Assembly: GCF_964355755.1 (NCBI RefSeq)
Contig: NC_092675.1
Span: forward strand, 12,043,312-12,107,311
Direction of reading: 5' to 3'
DNA: 64,000 bases
From: Antedon mediterranea
Taxonomy: Eukaryota; Echinodermata; Crinoidea; Comatulida; Antedonidae
The position numbers and the translations under genes are program-made. Below are positions 22,067 through 33,811 of this stretch, piece by piece (within the stretch, counting starts at the first letter, position 1; each line of letters begins with the position of its first letter). The notes beneath the pieces were generated by a model. It did no database searches. It had not been told where the DNA came from and was given only the letters and a program-made list of their open reading frames with translations.

Positions 22067-23050
22067 TTGGATGAAAATTTTGCTCCATTCTTGATGGAAG
22101 GCACACAATGGGGCCCCAAAACCAGAGCATATCCCCTCCGCCTATTTGAGGACGATGATGACACTGTCCCTAGAGCATGTCGACGTACTGCTCAGCAAAA
22201 GGTACACATGCTCGAGCTCATGCTAGGCCAGATCGCAAACTACTGTCCTGTTATTTCTCGAAGCACAATTGTTAAAAGCTCCACATCCATCTCGCAAATC
22301 TGGCAGGCCATCCGACTTCACTATGGTTTTCAAACGACCGGAGGTCACTTCTTAGACTTTGCCACTATTCATCTCGAGGCTGGTGAACGTCCAGAAGATT
22401 TGTATCAACGAATATTGGCATTTGCTGACGATAATTTGCTACGCACTGGAGGCGGAATTAATCATCACGGCGTCGCGATCACAGAGGATGAAAAAATGAC
22501 ACATACTGTGGAGAATTTTATTGTGTTAACCTGGTTATCCCTTATCCATAAAGACTTCCCGCGTCTAGTCAAGCAACGATATGGATCTGATCTGCGAGAT
22601 CGTACCCTGGCGACAATAAAGCCCGAAATTTCGCAAGCGATGGATTCCCTTCTCGATGAATTGCGTGCTACAGAAGACACACGCGCAATGCGTACTTTCG
22701 CAACACCTCCCACGGTCAACTATCAACGCGCTTCTCGCACGTCTCGTAATACTACTAGTCATATTCGTCGACAGCTAAAGTCTTGTCCTCTTTGCAAACA
22801 GGCTGGTCGAAAGCATGACACCCACTTTCTCAGGTTGGATGCGTTCACTTACCTGAACAGGACCGGAAGTACATGGTCAGGGCTAGACAGGTCATCGAAA
22901 TCATTGACTGACGTTAGCGATGACGCCAGTTTAGCAGATAACCAGACAGAACAGGCTGCACTACGCGTGCAGATCAGACAGTCGCCCTATCTCGACGTTT
23001 TCCACAATCACCATACGGCACGTTACTATCGACAGTGGTGCCACCGGTAA
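22067..23050 (+). pseudogene. Gag with zinc-binding C-terminus
   Basis: The 327-residue frame has a long alpha-helical gag-like body (WQAIRLHYGFQ, GERPEDLYQRILAFADDNLL). A CPLCKQAGRKHDTHFL segment near residue 245 resembles the non-retroviral Cys/His finger of this Gypsy group, with the last cysteine lost. The final residues are out of frame: a shift near 23020 is needed to enter the protease. Confidence 0.7.
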
Positions 23051-24375
23051 TATGATCTCCCTTGCCGCAGCGACAGCCCTATCGGCCGAAATTAGAGAAT
23101 CATCTCAATCAGCCCACCAAGCAGATGGCTCATCTCCATTAAAGGTTGTCGGCGAGACAACAATTACATTTTCCCGCGACCATATAGAACTTCTCTTTGA
23201 CGGCCTCGTAGTCGAACGACTCGATGTTGATATTCTGGCAGGTACACCCTTTATGGAAAACAATGACATCGCCATTCGTCCAGCGAAACGTCAAGTAGTC
23301 ATAGGGAACACTTCTTCTTATACGTACGGTTCTAAGGACACTACTAACGCCCGTATTCTTAAACCGGACTTTAGTCGTAGTTCGAGCTAAAACTAAAAAA
23401 ATGACGTCATTTTAATTCATAAACCGAACTTCAACTAAATCACCGACTAAATCAGGTCAACCTCGACTAAATAGAGACGGATTTTGATCGATTTTTTTAG
23501 TCCTGGAGGGGGCAGGCTAAATGGTCGACTAAATGGTTTTTAAACGATGTTTATAAAAAACGTAACAGTCATTGAGTTGTTATATTGGCCAGATATTGAA
23601 GAATGAAATATCTATATATATATTAGCTTAATTAAATATACATTGGTATATGTTATAATAATGAAAATCATCTTTATTTACAACTGTATACAAATTACAT
23701 TATTTTCTTCGCGCAAGTCCGACTTGAACTACGTCACGCCATAGCGACAATGGGAGATGCGGCAATTCACCACGCGATGGAATGTTTAGGGGGCCTAGCG
23801 CTTTCTTGTCACGCTAGGAAGTGCGTGGTTCGTCGCGATCATACTTTGTTGGAGGCCTAGAAAATATGAAAGTTACCGCACCGCCATGGTTCCTAAATAT
23901 ATTTTGAAGATTTTGTTTGTTGTTAATCAAAAGTACTTCACTGTTAAATTAAATTGTTCTAATAATTAACGATTAAAATTATTTTTCATGTATATAGTCC
24001 TGATGCGTAAAAGTTTTGTAAGAAAATGGAAAGTGATATCAATGCGCAAAATTTCGTCTGCTCCTCAAATACTCTCTTGTCATTGGCCAATGTTTAGCCT
24101 TTGTTACCCAGACGTGTGCAACTCGACTAAAAGCTCGACTTCATTAAGTCGAACTGCAAACTTCGACTACTTCGTTTTTGAATCGAATTTGAAGTAATAG
24201 CTCGAACTACGACTTTTTCAAGTCGAACTTTGAACTACGACTAAAGACCGGTTTAAGAATACGGGCGTAAGACCCCTGCCATTCGTCGCGCCCAAGTATT
24301 AGGCGCTCCTAGCAGCTTAACTACTCTGTGGCCCGGTGACTTCATAAAGTTACAAATCCCAGAAGATGTTTCGAC
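23028..24375 (+). pseudogene. Aspartic protease region, split by a MITE
   Basis: After the shift the frame reads IDSGATGNMISL, the D-S/T-G active-site box of retroviral-type proteases. The frame ending at 23390 adds VDILAGTPFMENNDIAIRP, the second conserved block. The Harbinger MITE interrupts it at 23348. Downstream, after the MITE, the frame resumes AIRRAQVLGAPSSLTTL and then WPGDFIKLQIPED, ending soon in stops. Confidence 0.7.
23348..24267. mobile_element. Harbinger-type MITE, 920 bp
   Basis: Inverted ends CGCCCGTATTCTTAAACCGG, flanked by TAA on both sides (23345-23347 and 24268-24270), the TWA duplication of PIF/Harbinger. Inner parts repeat the words gtcgaact and cgactaaa. Removing it rejoins the protease frame. 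Confidence 0.85.
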
Positions 24376-24579
24376 TCATGATAATTAGCTCGCCCTTGAA
24401 CCTCGCAGCTATACTCATCGACCTCCTACCTGGCCAGAGTATGGTACTATTCACAGCATTGACGGAAAAATTTGCATTGAAAATAACACATCATTACCTC
24501 AGGTTCTTAAACGAAACAAACACTTTGTGTCTTTGTTCCGGACGATTGTAATACCAATGACCACACTTATAAACCTCCT

Positions 24580-25500
24580 GTGAAAACCAGTTCATTACCA
24601 CGCCCAACACAGTCGACACTACATTCATTGCAAATTCATCTTGACCCTGATCGTATCATTCCTCCTACAATCCGACAAAGATTTAAATCTCTTAACGAAA
24701 AGTTTGATGTTGTTTTTGATCCGCATATCAAATGCTATAATGGCGCAGCCGGTCCCTTCCAAGCCGTCGTTAATATGGGCCCTGTACAGCCACCACAGCG
24801 AAAAGGCAGACTTCCACAGTATTCGCGAGACAAACTTGTTGAGCTTCAAGAGAAGTTCGACGACTTAGAGAAGATGGGTGTTTTTGTGCTACCAGAAGAT
24901 GCGGGTATTCAAGTAGAATATTTAAACCCATCATTCTTAGTCAAGAAAGACAGCGGAGGATTCCGCCTTGTAACCGCCTTTGCGGATGTCGGTCGATATG
25001 CGAAACCTCAGCCTTCACTAATGCCCGACGTAAACTCTGTACTTCGTCATATCGCTAGGTGGAAGTACATTATCTATTATTCCGCTTTCACGCGAATCGA
25101 TGAAGTACTGCGGAGTGGCCACGCCCTTCAGAGGAATCTGTGTATACGCCAGGTCTGCTATGGGAATGCCGGGATCTGAAACAGCGCTGGAGGAACTAAC
25201 CTGCCGCGTCTTAGGAGAGCTTCTCTCTGAAGGCGTCATCGCCAAGATTGCAGACGATCTCTACTGTGGAGAGGAGACACCCTAGATCAGTTACTTTGCA
25301 ACTGGCGCTGACTGCTGTCCAAACTTTATAGATGCGGCCTCAGTCTCTCGGCAAGTAAAACATTTATCTGCCCAAAAACTACCACTATACTCGGGTAGAC
25401 ATGGTCCCTTGGCACTTTAAGAGCCAATCCACATCGTATTTCGACCATCGCTACGTGTTCTCCCCCTAAGACTGTAAAGGGCCTCCGATCGTTCATTGGG
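24580..25500 (+). pseudogene. Gypsy-like reverse transcriptase
   Basis: The segment up to 25179 includes NGAAGPFQAVVNMGPVQPPQ, LEKMGVFVLPEDAG and SFLVKKDSGGFRLVTAFADV, the finger region. A shifted frame gives [20 protein letters not shown] and [11 protein letters not shown], in which A-D-D (25250-25258) is the catalytic box. Stops at about 25180 and 25285 inactivate it. Confidence 0.8.
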
Positions 25501-25509
25501 GCGTATAAA

Positions 25510-26373
25510 GTGCTCGCACGGGTTATCCCCAATTGCGCTTCCATCCTCACACCTTTAGACGATGCTGTGGCTGGCCGACAGTCCCAAGACAAAATCACGT
25601 GGTGTGATGCCCTTTGTGAAGATTTTCATACTGCTCAAAAGTTGCTCACAACCAGCCAAACAATCACGTTACCCCATCCAGATGACCAGCTTTGGATAGT
25701 CACTGATGGTTCAGTAAAAAGACACGGAATTGGGGCAATACTATACATTAGACGTGACGATAGTCTGCGGATCGCCGGATTCTTTAGTGCCAAACTAAGA
25801 GCTCGACAGCTTACGTGGCTCCCGTGTGAGATCGAAGCCCTGGCAATCGCTGTCGCAGTTAAGCATTTTAGTCCATATGTTGTTCAATCTACTAAACGAG
25901 CTTGTGTTTTAACTGACAGTAAACCGTGCGTGCAGGCTTTTGAAAAGCTTTGCCGGGGTGAATTTTTCGTGAGCCCCAGAGTATCAACTTTCCTGTTCTC
26001 CGCTAGCCGATACCAGGTTTCCGTTCGACACCTAGCTGGTTCCGCGAATGTTCCCTCAGACTTTACAAGCCGCAATGCTCCTGAATGCATTGATGCCAAT
26101 TGCCAGGTATGTTCCTTTGTTCAGCGCTCTGAGGAATCAGTTGTACTCAGAATCGCATCACACGATTTCATCACAGGTCAATCCAAGTTGCCCATCACAA
26201 GTAGGTCCGCATGGCTTTCACTACAATCTGAATGCCCTGATTTACGTAGGGTACACGCCCACTTAATCCAAGGTACGCGTCCTTCTAAAAAGGTTACCGA
26301 TAAGAGAGATGTCAAACGCTACCTCGCTGTCGCATCACTTAGCAAAGACAACCTTCTCGTCTCTCGTTCATGA
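25510..26373 (+). pseudogene. RNase H and connection region of the Gypsy-like Pol
   Basis: The 287-residue open frame has the RNase H start [20 protein letters not shown] with its first catalytic Asp. The E of [18 protein letters not shown] and the D of VLTDSKPC follow at the expected spacing. Then [20 protein letters not shown] leads to the integrase. Confidence 0.8.
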
Positions 26374-27671
26374 GCCACTTGCTCCTCCACGAGAAAGAAT
26401 TATTGTTCCACGCCCGTTTTTGCATGGCCTGCTTACTGCTTTGCACATCCGATTAGACCACCCGACTTGTCACCAACTCAAACAAATGGCACATCGATAT
26501 TTGTATGCCCTCGACATGGATAAGTCGATCGAAGTTACCACCTCATCTTGCCACCAATGCGCCACCCTACGCCGAATTCATAAGGCCTCTATCGATCAGT
26601 CTACTGGCGACCCACCGGAAAACGTGGGTGTTACATTCGCTGAAAATGTCATGAAGCGCAATCGTCAATTCATTCTGATTGTGAGAGAAGCGGTAACGTC
26701 ATTCACAGTCGCTTGTTTTCTTGACAACGAACAGCATAACTCGCTTCGTGACGCTCTTATCCGAATGTGCATTGAGCTCCGTCCCCTTGATGGTCCCCAC
26801 GCCATTATCCGTGCCGACGGGGCACCCGGATTCCAAGCACTTGTTAATGACTCATTACTCAAGCAGGAACGCATCTGTATTGAAATAGGCCGACTTAAAA
26901 ATGTTAATAAAAATCCAGTTGCAGAGAAGGCTATTCAAGAACTGGAAGATGAGCTACTTCGTTTGGATCCTGACGCTGGTTTTATCTCGCCTATTGCACT
27001 CGGTCGTGCAACCGCACAACTCAACTCACGCATTCGCTCCCGTGGTTTATCCGCTCGAGAGATGTGGACCCAGCGTGACCAGTTTTCCCACAGATCCCAC
27101 TCTCTGACCTCGAGCTTATCCGCGAACAGCACTCATCACGCACTTCTAATCACAAATACAGTCGAATTTCAAAAGCTCCCACTCGTGAACTTGCTCCTGC
27201 AACTCCCGTGGAGGTGGGTGATCTCGTATACCTGTATGCAGATCTTCTAAGTCTAACGCTCGTAAGAGATACCTTGTCGTATCTCTTGATGGTACATGGT
27301 GTTGCGTTCGCAAGTTCAGTGGAACCCAGTTACGATACACATCGTACCGTGTTAAGCGATCCGAATGCTTTAAAGTTCCTAGCTCTATACTTGCTCCTAG
27401 TACACTTACCTCACGAAAGTACCAGAGTGAGGGATCGGACAATGAGGATAATACATTTGGACCTACCGTGGTAGCCCCGGTTCAGCTTGTCATTCCTGTT
27501 GAGATATCTTCTCCGCTTGTCGACGGTGCCACAAACACCGTCCTTGAAGATGTTCATGATAATGATCCGCCCTACAACCAGATTCGCGATGAACCAACTT
27601 CTCAGTCTTGCTCAAGACCTCAACGCTCTCACCACCTACCAAACCGATTTGCTGAATTTATTATGGACTAG
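26309..27671 (+). pseudogene. Integrase and C-terminal region of the Gypsy-like Pol
   Basis: The zinc-binding HHCC domain is visible: ALHIRLDHPTCH and, 30 residues on, CHQCATL. In the core, IIRADGAPGF supplies the second catalytic Asp and NPVAEKAIQELEDE the Glu. The first position reads E-N where D is expected (FAENVMKRNRQ), so the catalytic triad is damaged. The frame is lost near 27250. Downstream fragments to 27671 look like the C-terminal tail. Confidence 0.75.
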
Positions 27672-27849
27672 TGGTTTTACAATCTTGCACGATATTTTAT
27701 TTTTAACTAGTGTCACTCAGAATAACATGATTGTATTATTTCCTTTGATTTTGTGATGCCGGTTACCATATGTTTTGCTTTTCTCATGTATTGCTTTAAA
27801 GGAAATTGTTTTAGATAAAAACTGATAAAGAAAGAAGAAGAAAGAAAAG

Positions 27850-28001
27850 TAGTCACGCCAGTGCGCCCTCATGGGCTGGAGTTGTTCGTTCGTTGTTGTA
27901 TTGAGTTATTGACAGTTATTAAAATACATTATTCGCATTATATCGGTCTGCGAATGTGTGATCTGTAGAGTTGTGGCATATAAACATCAACCTTATTGGC
28001 G
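27850..28001 (+). repeat. 3' LTR
   Basis: Matches the 5' LTR and follows a polypurine tract. It ends cttattggcg before unrelated sequence. Confidence 0.75.
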
Positions 28002-28384
28002 ATCAGTAGTACACGACTGTACTTATGTGTGGGCCAGGAATGATGGTAGTGCCAGTATACAGTGTAATTTAACCTCAAGGCAATACCATGTAGCTGCATT
28101 AGCTTGCAGATGATACAGTAGAGATTTCATGAGACTTGGTGTGTGATGATTCAGTATGATAATTTGTGCTGTGAAAAAAAAAAATTGCTGAATTATTAAG
28201 AAAACATTGTAAAATATAACAAGGAAGTTATACTATAGTATAATTAAGGGGTAACCGTAAAATATATAATAATAATAATAAATTCCATTGGGAATTACTA
28301 ATACTGTATTATGTAAACAATACAATATTACAGTTAAATTCATAGGCCGTTATTATTTTATTATTATCTGTTTTTGAATGAGAA
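28002..28384. other. No feature seen
   Basis: AT-rich sequence after the 3' LTR with an aataataataataa run near 28266. No frame or RNA is supportable. Confidence 0.5.
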
Positions 28385-28456
28385 AAAAGCCGTCCCAACC
28401 CAGATTTGAACCCAGCTATCAATAAAGCTATAAACAGAATAGACCATTATTGTAGC
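28385..28456 (-). repeat. Decayed copy of the tRNA-derived SINE
   Basis: On the minus strand AATGGTCTAT is followed by GGGTTCAAATCTGGG, GGGACGGC and cttttttctcattc. This is the same order as the SINE at 16524, including the ctttttctcattc body word. Confidence 0.55.
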
Positions 28457-28509
28457 CGGAATTTAGCGTAGACCTACTCGAGGCCTAGTAAGATTAGCTA
28501 GAAGAATAC

Positions 28510-28800
28510 AGGTCAACCCGTACCAATTCCAACTCATACCCAAATTTTGGTTTACTCGTACCCAAAATGTTGGCTCACTCGCACTCATCAAGGGCTGGCT
28601 CGTACTCTTCATGGGATGACCAGTACCCATGTTTAATGCTATTAAAAATTTGGGTACAGGTTAGCCAAAGTTGGTACGATTTGACCAATTATTTGGGTAC
28701 GGGTTAGCCAAATTGGGTACGAGTTGGCATGGGTACGGGTTGACCAGCACCCTAGAAAATGATAAGGGTCAACCCGTACCACTGTGCCAACTCGTTCCCA
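28510..28800. repeat. Inverted-repeat element built from gggtacgggttagcc words
   Basis: The left half carries ggtcaacccgtacca and ctcgtacccaaa. The right half carries the inverses (ttgggtacgagttggc and ggtacgggttgacca), with internal repetition. Another ggtcaacccgtacca follows at 28768. It looks like a small MITE or a folded-back minisatellite; no target duplication was found. Confidence 0.6.
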
Positions 28801-29418
28801 TGCAAGTGTCGTGGGCCACACACAAAGAACGAAAGAATGAACCTCGTACTCTGTTCTGTATTTACGTTGTAAGACGTTTATTATAACTGGACCGTAAATC
28901 GAATCATTAAACAGACTAAAACACACAAACACCCCTGTAATACCAATCAGAGAAAAATAACATTACAATGATATAAGATAAACTCTTCAACTTATACCTA
29001 CGCATTATGACCTCAATTTATCATAAAGAATACAACTCAAATAATAACTTCTCAAAGTTATCTATCTCCATCAGTTTACATCATTATAGCATTCAGCCAA
29101 TAACACATCTTTAACTCGGGAAATTATATCAGATTCATAGCAAGTCCTCAAAATAGTAATTCATATTAAACAATCACAATACCTGCAATGCCCTCCTGTA
29201 ACACTAACACAATGTTGTATAGTTACAATTAAAAACGAGTTGCTCTCAAATCAGCTCGATTTACTGCAGTCAGCAATTGTCAGTAACACCAACCATCTAA
29301 AATAATCAATTACAACTACTAATATAACTACTGTACTTATATGCAACAACATAATCAGAAACTTAACGCTACCGATATCGTACATGAGCGCCGCCATCTT
29401 TGTTGTTTACATTATAGC
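28801..29418. other. No feature seen
   Basis: AT-rich sequence up to the P-element end. No frame or repeat is supportable. Confidence 0.5.
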
Positions 29419-31499
29419 AAAGATCTTATACTAAAGATGGGACACTCTCGAAATTTTATGTGCAATTCATGTAACACACATGGAGCTCATTTTATAGGGC
29501 GCCCTCTCGCTCAAACAAGTAGATTTATGGATCAGATATGTCTACTGTATTGTATTCTGAATACTCAATTTTTTTCATCACAATAATTGCGGTAATGTGC
29601 GATTAAATTATAATGATAGACTTATTTCCTGTACTTTGTATATCTCTATTTGTTTTAATTACTGAATATTGTTGTTATTATTGAATGTTTATCATCATCC
29701 TCAAAATCATCATCTAGGAGTAATCATCACTCACATCACTACTACTATGCGAGTCGGTCCCTCTGGTATTAACACTAAGCGCATCGTATTCCGTTTTTGT
29801 TCTTGATATGTTCTTCCTTTTCGTCCAGCAGCAAAACAGTGCATATTAGGAAAATATATTAGTCAAATAGTGTTTTATAAACAATTAAAAAAGAACAAGA
29901 AGTCACTTTTTAAAATCACCACTTCGACTATTTTATTGCAGTAATTTTTCGGAATATATTTATAAACAATCATAGGCTTAAGCCTACAGGCATGACATGA
30001 AACAGATTCATGATAGTCAATTCTGAGATAATTCATACTAGGCCTACTGTATTATGTACCCATCATTCGCCATGACATTCATTTATTATTATAATTTATT
30101 TAAAACCTGAGATAACAATTAGTTATTTTATAGTAGTCTCAGTTTAAAATTAACTCAATAACTATTGCGAAATGATGCACGGGCCACCCAGAGGAAATAT
30201 AAAAAATGTAGAAACATTGAAATAAAATCATCATATTTACAATTATTCAATCATCATACCAGACCGTCGTAATGATCATCACTTCTAGCCGATAATGCAC
30301 AGACCGGGCCGGGGCGCGTACAGACCTCCCACAACTTTACCATACCTCATAAATGTGATACTTTAATTAATTTTTTACTCTTCTTCTTATCACTGATTAT
30401 GTCTCTCTGTTGAAGAATTTAACAGCATAGAATATGCGTAGGTTTACGTACGTTTCAATTACCCAAATCTATGTAACATGGTAGCGATTTTTAACTTTAT
30501 TTTTCTGCTGATGTTTGATGTATATAAGTATTTGTTAAAGTTAGAAACAAAAATCTTTTCACAGATAGATAGGACATTAACTACATTGTCAGTAGGCATA
30601 ATTAATCCTCCGAAGTCGTTGTACTGGTTGATGGGTATATAAGACTTAAAATGTGTTAGGAACTGCTTTGGGTCTTCCAGTTTTCGATTGGTTTCTCGCA
30701 TCGCACTGTGACAGATAACGCAGTTGTGCTTTACACTTACTTTCTTGACGACGTAACCGGCTACATATACTAAAGTATTTAGCTGAGTCATCTCAAAGTC
30801 TTCTAAGCAGCAGTCGTCGTCAGTGGTGGCATCGTTGTCTTCTTGATCGGCAACATGATGCGATTGTGGCGTTGATGATGATGATTGGGCCATCATTATT
30901 GCATCAATTCCATTTAGCTTTCGATCAGTGTCTTCTAGGCAATTCGAATTCCCTAACTTAATTAACATCTTGTTGCACATAACTTCCTTCGGGGAGGCTC
31001 TAAATTCATCTACCATCGGGTTATAGCGATGACCCCCCTCTCCCTCTGACAATAGAAAATAAGTTCTCAAGGCAATCTTGATTTAGTCTGCCTGTGAGTA
31101 TAAACTTAAAGGCGTGATTGTTGATTAATTCGTCATGCAACCCGATCATCGCGTAGATCGTTAGTAGCCAGCCATCGATACATGCAATCTGTTTCGTCGA
31201 GCCGTCACTCACCGTCCACGAAGATATCCATTCGTAACATTCTTTCTGGGTTGGCCTTTGAATTGCTTTTACAATTAATTGCAGCACAGTACATCCCTCC
31301 ACTTTTTCTCTTTCCATTCATTGTTTCTTAACCATACAAACTTTGGCGCGACTCCTCAATCCCATTTTCTAAAGAATACTGCGATCGTCACGCAAAACTT
31401 CGTTACTTGTTTAAGCGAGGGGGCGCACTATAATTTGACGCTTCTAAAGTGTTACGCGTAAACGCGGGTAGTGTCACATCTTTAGTATATAAGATCTTT
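29419..31499. mobile_element. P-element-like DNA transposon (internally deleted)
   Basis: The inverted ends start AAAGATCTTATA-CTAAAGAT, and the arms stay similar for about 100 bp (left to about 29522, right from about 31405; shared word gcgccc...ctcgct). They enclose the C-terminal part of a P-type transposase in reverse orientation, which fits the family. I found no clean 8-bp target duplication. At 2.1 kb it lacks the N-terminal THAP and catalytic parts. Confidence 0.75.
30459..31317 (-). pseudogene. P-element/THAP9-like transposase, C-terminal part
   Basis: The frame starting at 31317 reads GRLNQDCLENLFSIVRGRGG, the hallmark of the P-element transposase C-terminal region (SRLNQDxxENLF). 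A frameshift near 31030 moves to the next frame. That frame continues with RYNPMVDEFRA, an acidic stretch, LVYVAGYVVKKV, a C-x2-C pair (NCVICHSA), then DFGGLIMPTDNVV and a final helix. Apart from the shift this is one continuous domain. The catalytic N-terminal half is absent from the element. Confidence 0.85.
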
Positions 31500-31622
31500 C
31501 CATATTTTTCAATTTAAAAAATATAATTTCAAAGAAAATTTAGAAAAATAGAGTTGGAGGTCCCGGAAATTGGACTTATTATACTTCAAAACATGAAACA
31601 AAATATATAAGTCCCTATCATG
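31500..31622 (+). repeat. hAT interior segment
   Basis: Closely matches 9625-9727 of the small hAT copy (gagttggaggtcccggaaat). It is interrupted by the solo LTR and continues at 32870. Confidence 0.85.
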
Positions 31623-32869
31623 TGTCACACAGCCGCACTTACGGCTCTTTCAGACATGTAATATCTGGTAACCACCGGTAAACAACGGTAAATAGCCACA
31701 ACTGTACACATATAAATGTAAAAAGTAAATTTAATAATAATCTTTGACAAACAATTCTTCCTTCTATAATCCAACCCCCCCAAAAAAAAACCCACAAAAA
31801 AACCAACCAATTCTCAAACAATGATACAGTATCCCTATTCCCCACACAATTTATACACTTTCCCAAATTCCCAATCCTTCCAGACAAAATATCAACAATC
31901 TTCTTATTGTCAAATAAATCCCAGAACCCCCCTTCCAAATACAATAATATCACAAGATGAATAATTAAACAATAATAAATGTCCACAATATCGTTCCTTC
32001 TTGCCTTTTCTCCTACGCCGACACAAAAACAACTTCGAAAGATAAAAGTTAAAACGATTCTGCAACTAAACAACTCCCACGTCTCTGCTCCCGTTCTGCT
32101 TGTATTCCCAATTATAATTCTTCTCAAACTGCAACTATTTTCTGACATATAAATGAATGAAATATAAAGTTAAAATGTTTCTTGATGTCCTTCTGCACTG
32201 CAATCCGCTCCCCGATCAATTATTTCTTTCTCCTTTTCCACGTAACATAATATCAGTATAAATAAAGTCAGTCTTCGATACTTTCAACAATTCTTTAAAA
32301 GCAATTAATTCTGCTATTTTCAACAGTTATTATTCGATTTATTAACTTCCTGTATATCACTTTATTTCATTTCTGCTCCAGCTCTATATCACCATAATTA
32401 TTTCCAACTCACAATTTATTAACTTCATGTATATCACCTTATTTCATTTCTGCTTCAGCTCTATATCACCATAATTATTTCCAACTCACAATTTACTAAC
32501 TTCATGTATATCACCTTATTTCCTTTCCGCTTCAGCTCTATATCCCCATACTTCTTTCCAACCCACAATTTATTAACTTCATATATATCACTTTACTTCC
32601 TTTCTGCTTCAACATAACATAACCCTCCTTCTCTGTCTCCTCTCAATTTTCATCTCCCTCTCAACCTTCCCTCAATTGCACCCATACCACCACCTTATCC
32701 TTCTCAACCAATCAGCAACTCACACACTCCTTCTCTGCACACAAACACTCTGCTCCACTGGCTTCAAACAATAGTTTCCTAAAACAAAAGAAAGGTTCAA
32801 ATAATGAAAACAAAAGGAAAAGTAAGCATGACTTGCAAAATAAATACAAAACTTATGTCACTTGTGACA
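31623..32869. mobile_element. Solo LTR, 1247 bp, with 5-bp target duplication
   Basis: Begins TGTCACACAGCC and ends CTTGTGACA, so it has TG...CA termini. It is flanked by TCATG on both sides (31618-31622 and 32870-32874). The empty site is readable in the hAT copy at about 9727. No gag or pol is present, so recombination between LTRs left only one. I do not assign a family. Confidence 0.9.
32340..32610. repeat. ~79-bp tandem repeat inside the solo LTR
   Basis: About 3.4 copies of a unit containing ttaacttcatgtatatcacc and tatatcaccataattatttc. Confidence 0.8.
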
Positions 32870-33811
32870 TCATGGTTGTGACTGAGCTAAGAAATGTTTG
32901 AAAAATAGAGATGTTAGGTCCCGGAAAATGCACTTCGAAATATGACCAGCTTTATTGTTGGGGATGAGCTAAGAAAATGTTTAAAACTAGAGCTGCAGGT
33001 CTTCAAAAAATTGCATTTTATACTTTGGCCTAGAGGCTTAAAAAACGCAAGCGTAGACCTTTTTCAGTCGGGGAAATAAGTTTATTCCTCCCAAGTGTAT
33101 GCGTGCGTACCATCTGGACTTCCGAGTGGTGAGAAATTCATGACATACAGGATATTGAAAATGTAATAACTTAGCTATAATAAGATGTTGGCTAAGCAAA
33201 AATGGCATGTTTTTTTGTTTAGTAATGGATGAAAAATTTATTTTAGGTGCCTCATGGTACAGAAGGTTACTTGTAAATTAAAAAAATTGGTGAACATACG
33301 AACAATTAACATAATTCGTTTTTGCTGTAGTGTAGCGTACGTCGACGCAGTACACGACGTAACCTTCGGTAAACTTCGCCTGGAAAATAACTACAGTACA
33401 CATTTTGGTCCCTGGATGGAACATGATATCACGCGTCTCGACCCAACGTTGAACGATTCGTACAAAGGGATACCACCAGACAAGTGCGTACCTAGCTATT
33501 GTTTAGTAGTAAGTTAGATCGCTGGCAATAATGAATGCATATAAAGTGCATAATATCACTCTGACGTACTCTCACGGTCAATGAAACGTCGCGGTTTTCT
33601 AGGCGCTGAAGCTAGTTACGAAGTGAACGCGAACGCTTTTTACTGTATATTATATTCCCCGACAAAAAGTACCCGTGTTCCCTTCGGTAACCGTCGGTAA
33701 ACTTCGCCTGGAAAATAACCACATTACACATTTTGGTCCCTGGATGAAACTTGATATCACGCGTCTCGACCCAACGTTGAACGATTCGTACAAAGGGGTA
33801 CCGCCAGACAA
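32870..33811 (+). repeat. hAT interior segment with tandem subterminal units
   Basis: Continuation of the large hAT; collinear with 9728-10700 of the small copy. The 33254-33517 and 33675-33935 frames are repeat by-products. Confidence 0.85.

Larger units (their letters stand above)
21700..28001 (+). mobile_element. Gypsy-like LTR retrotransposon, degenerate
   Basis: Near-identical short LTRs (about 160 bp) flank gag, protease, reverse transcriptase, RNase H and integrase sequence in Ty3/Gypsy order. A polypurine tract (gaaagaagaagaaagaaaag, ending at 27849) precedes the 3' LTR. The 5' LTR begins almost at the target duplication of the MITE, so the element landed next to it or the LTR edge was lost. 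I could not find a clean 5-bp target duplication. Several stops and frameshifts and an inserted 920-bp MITE make it non-functional. Confidence 0.85.
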
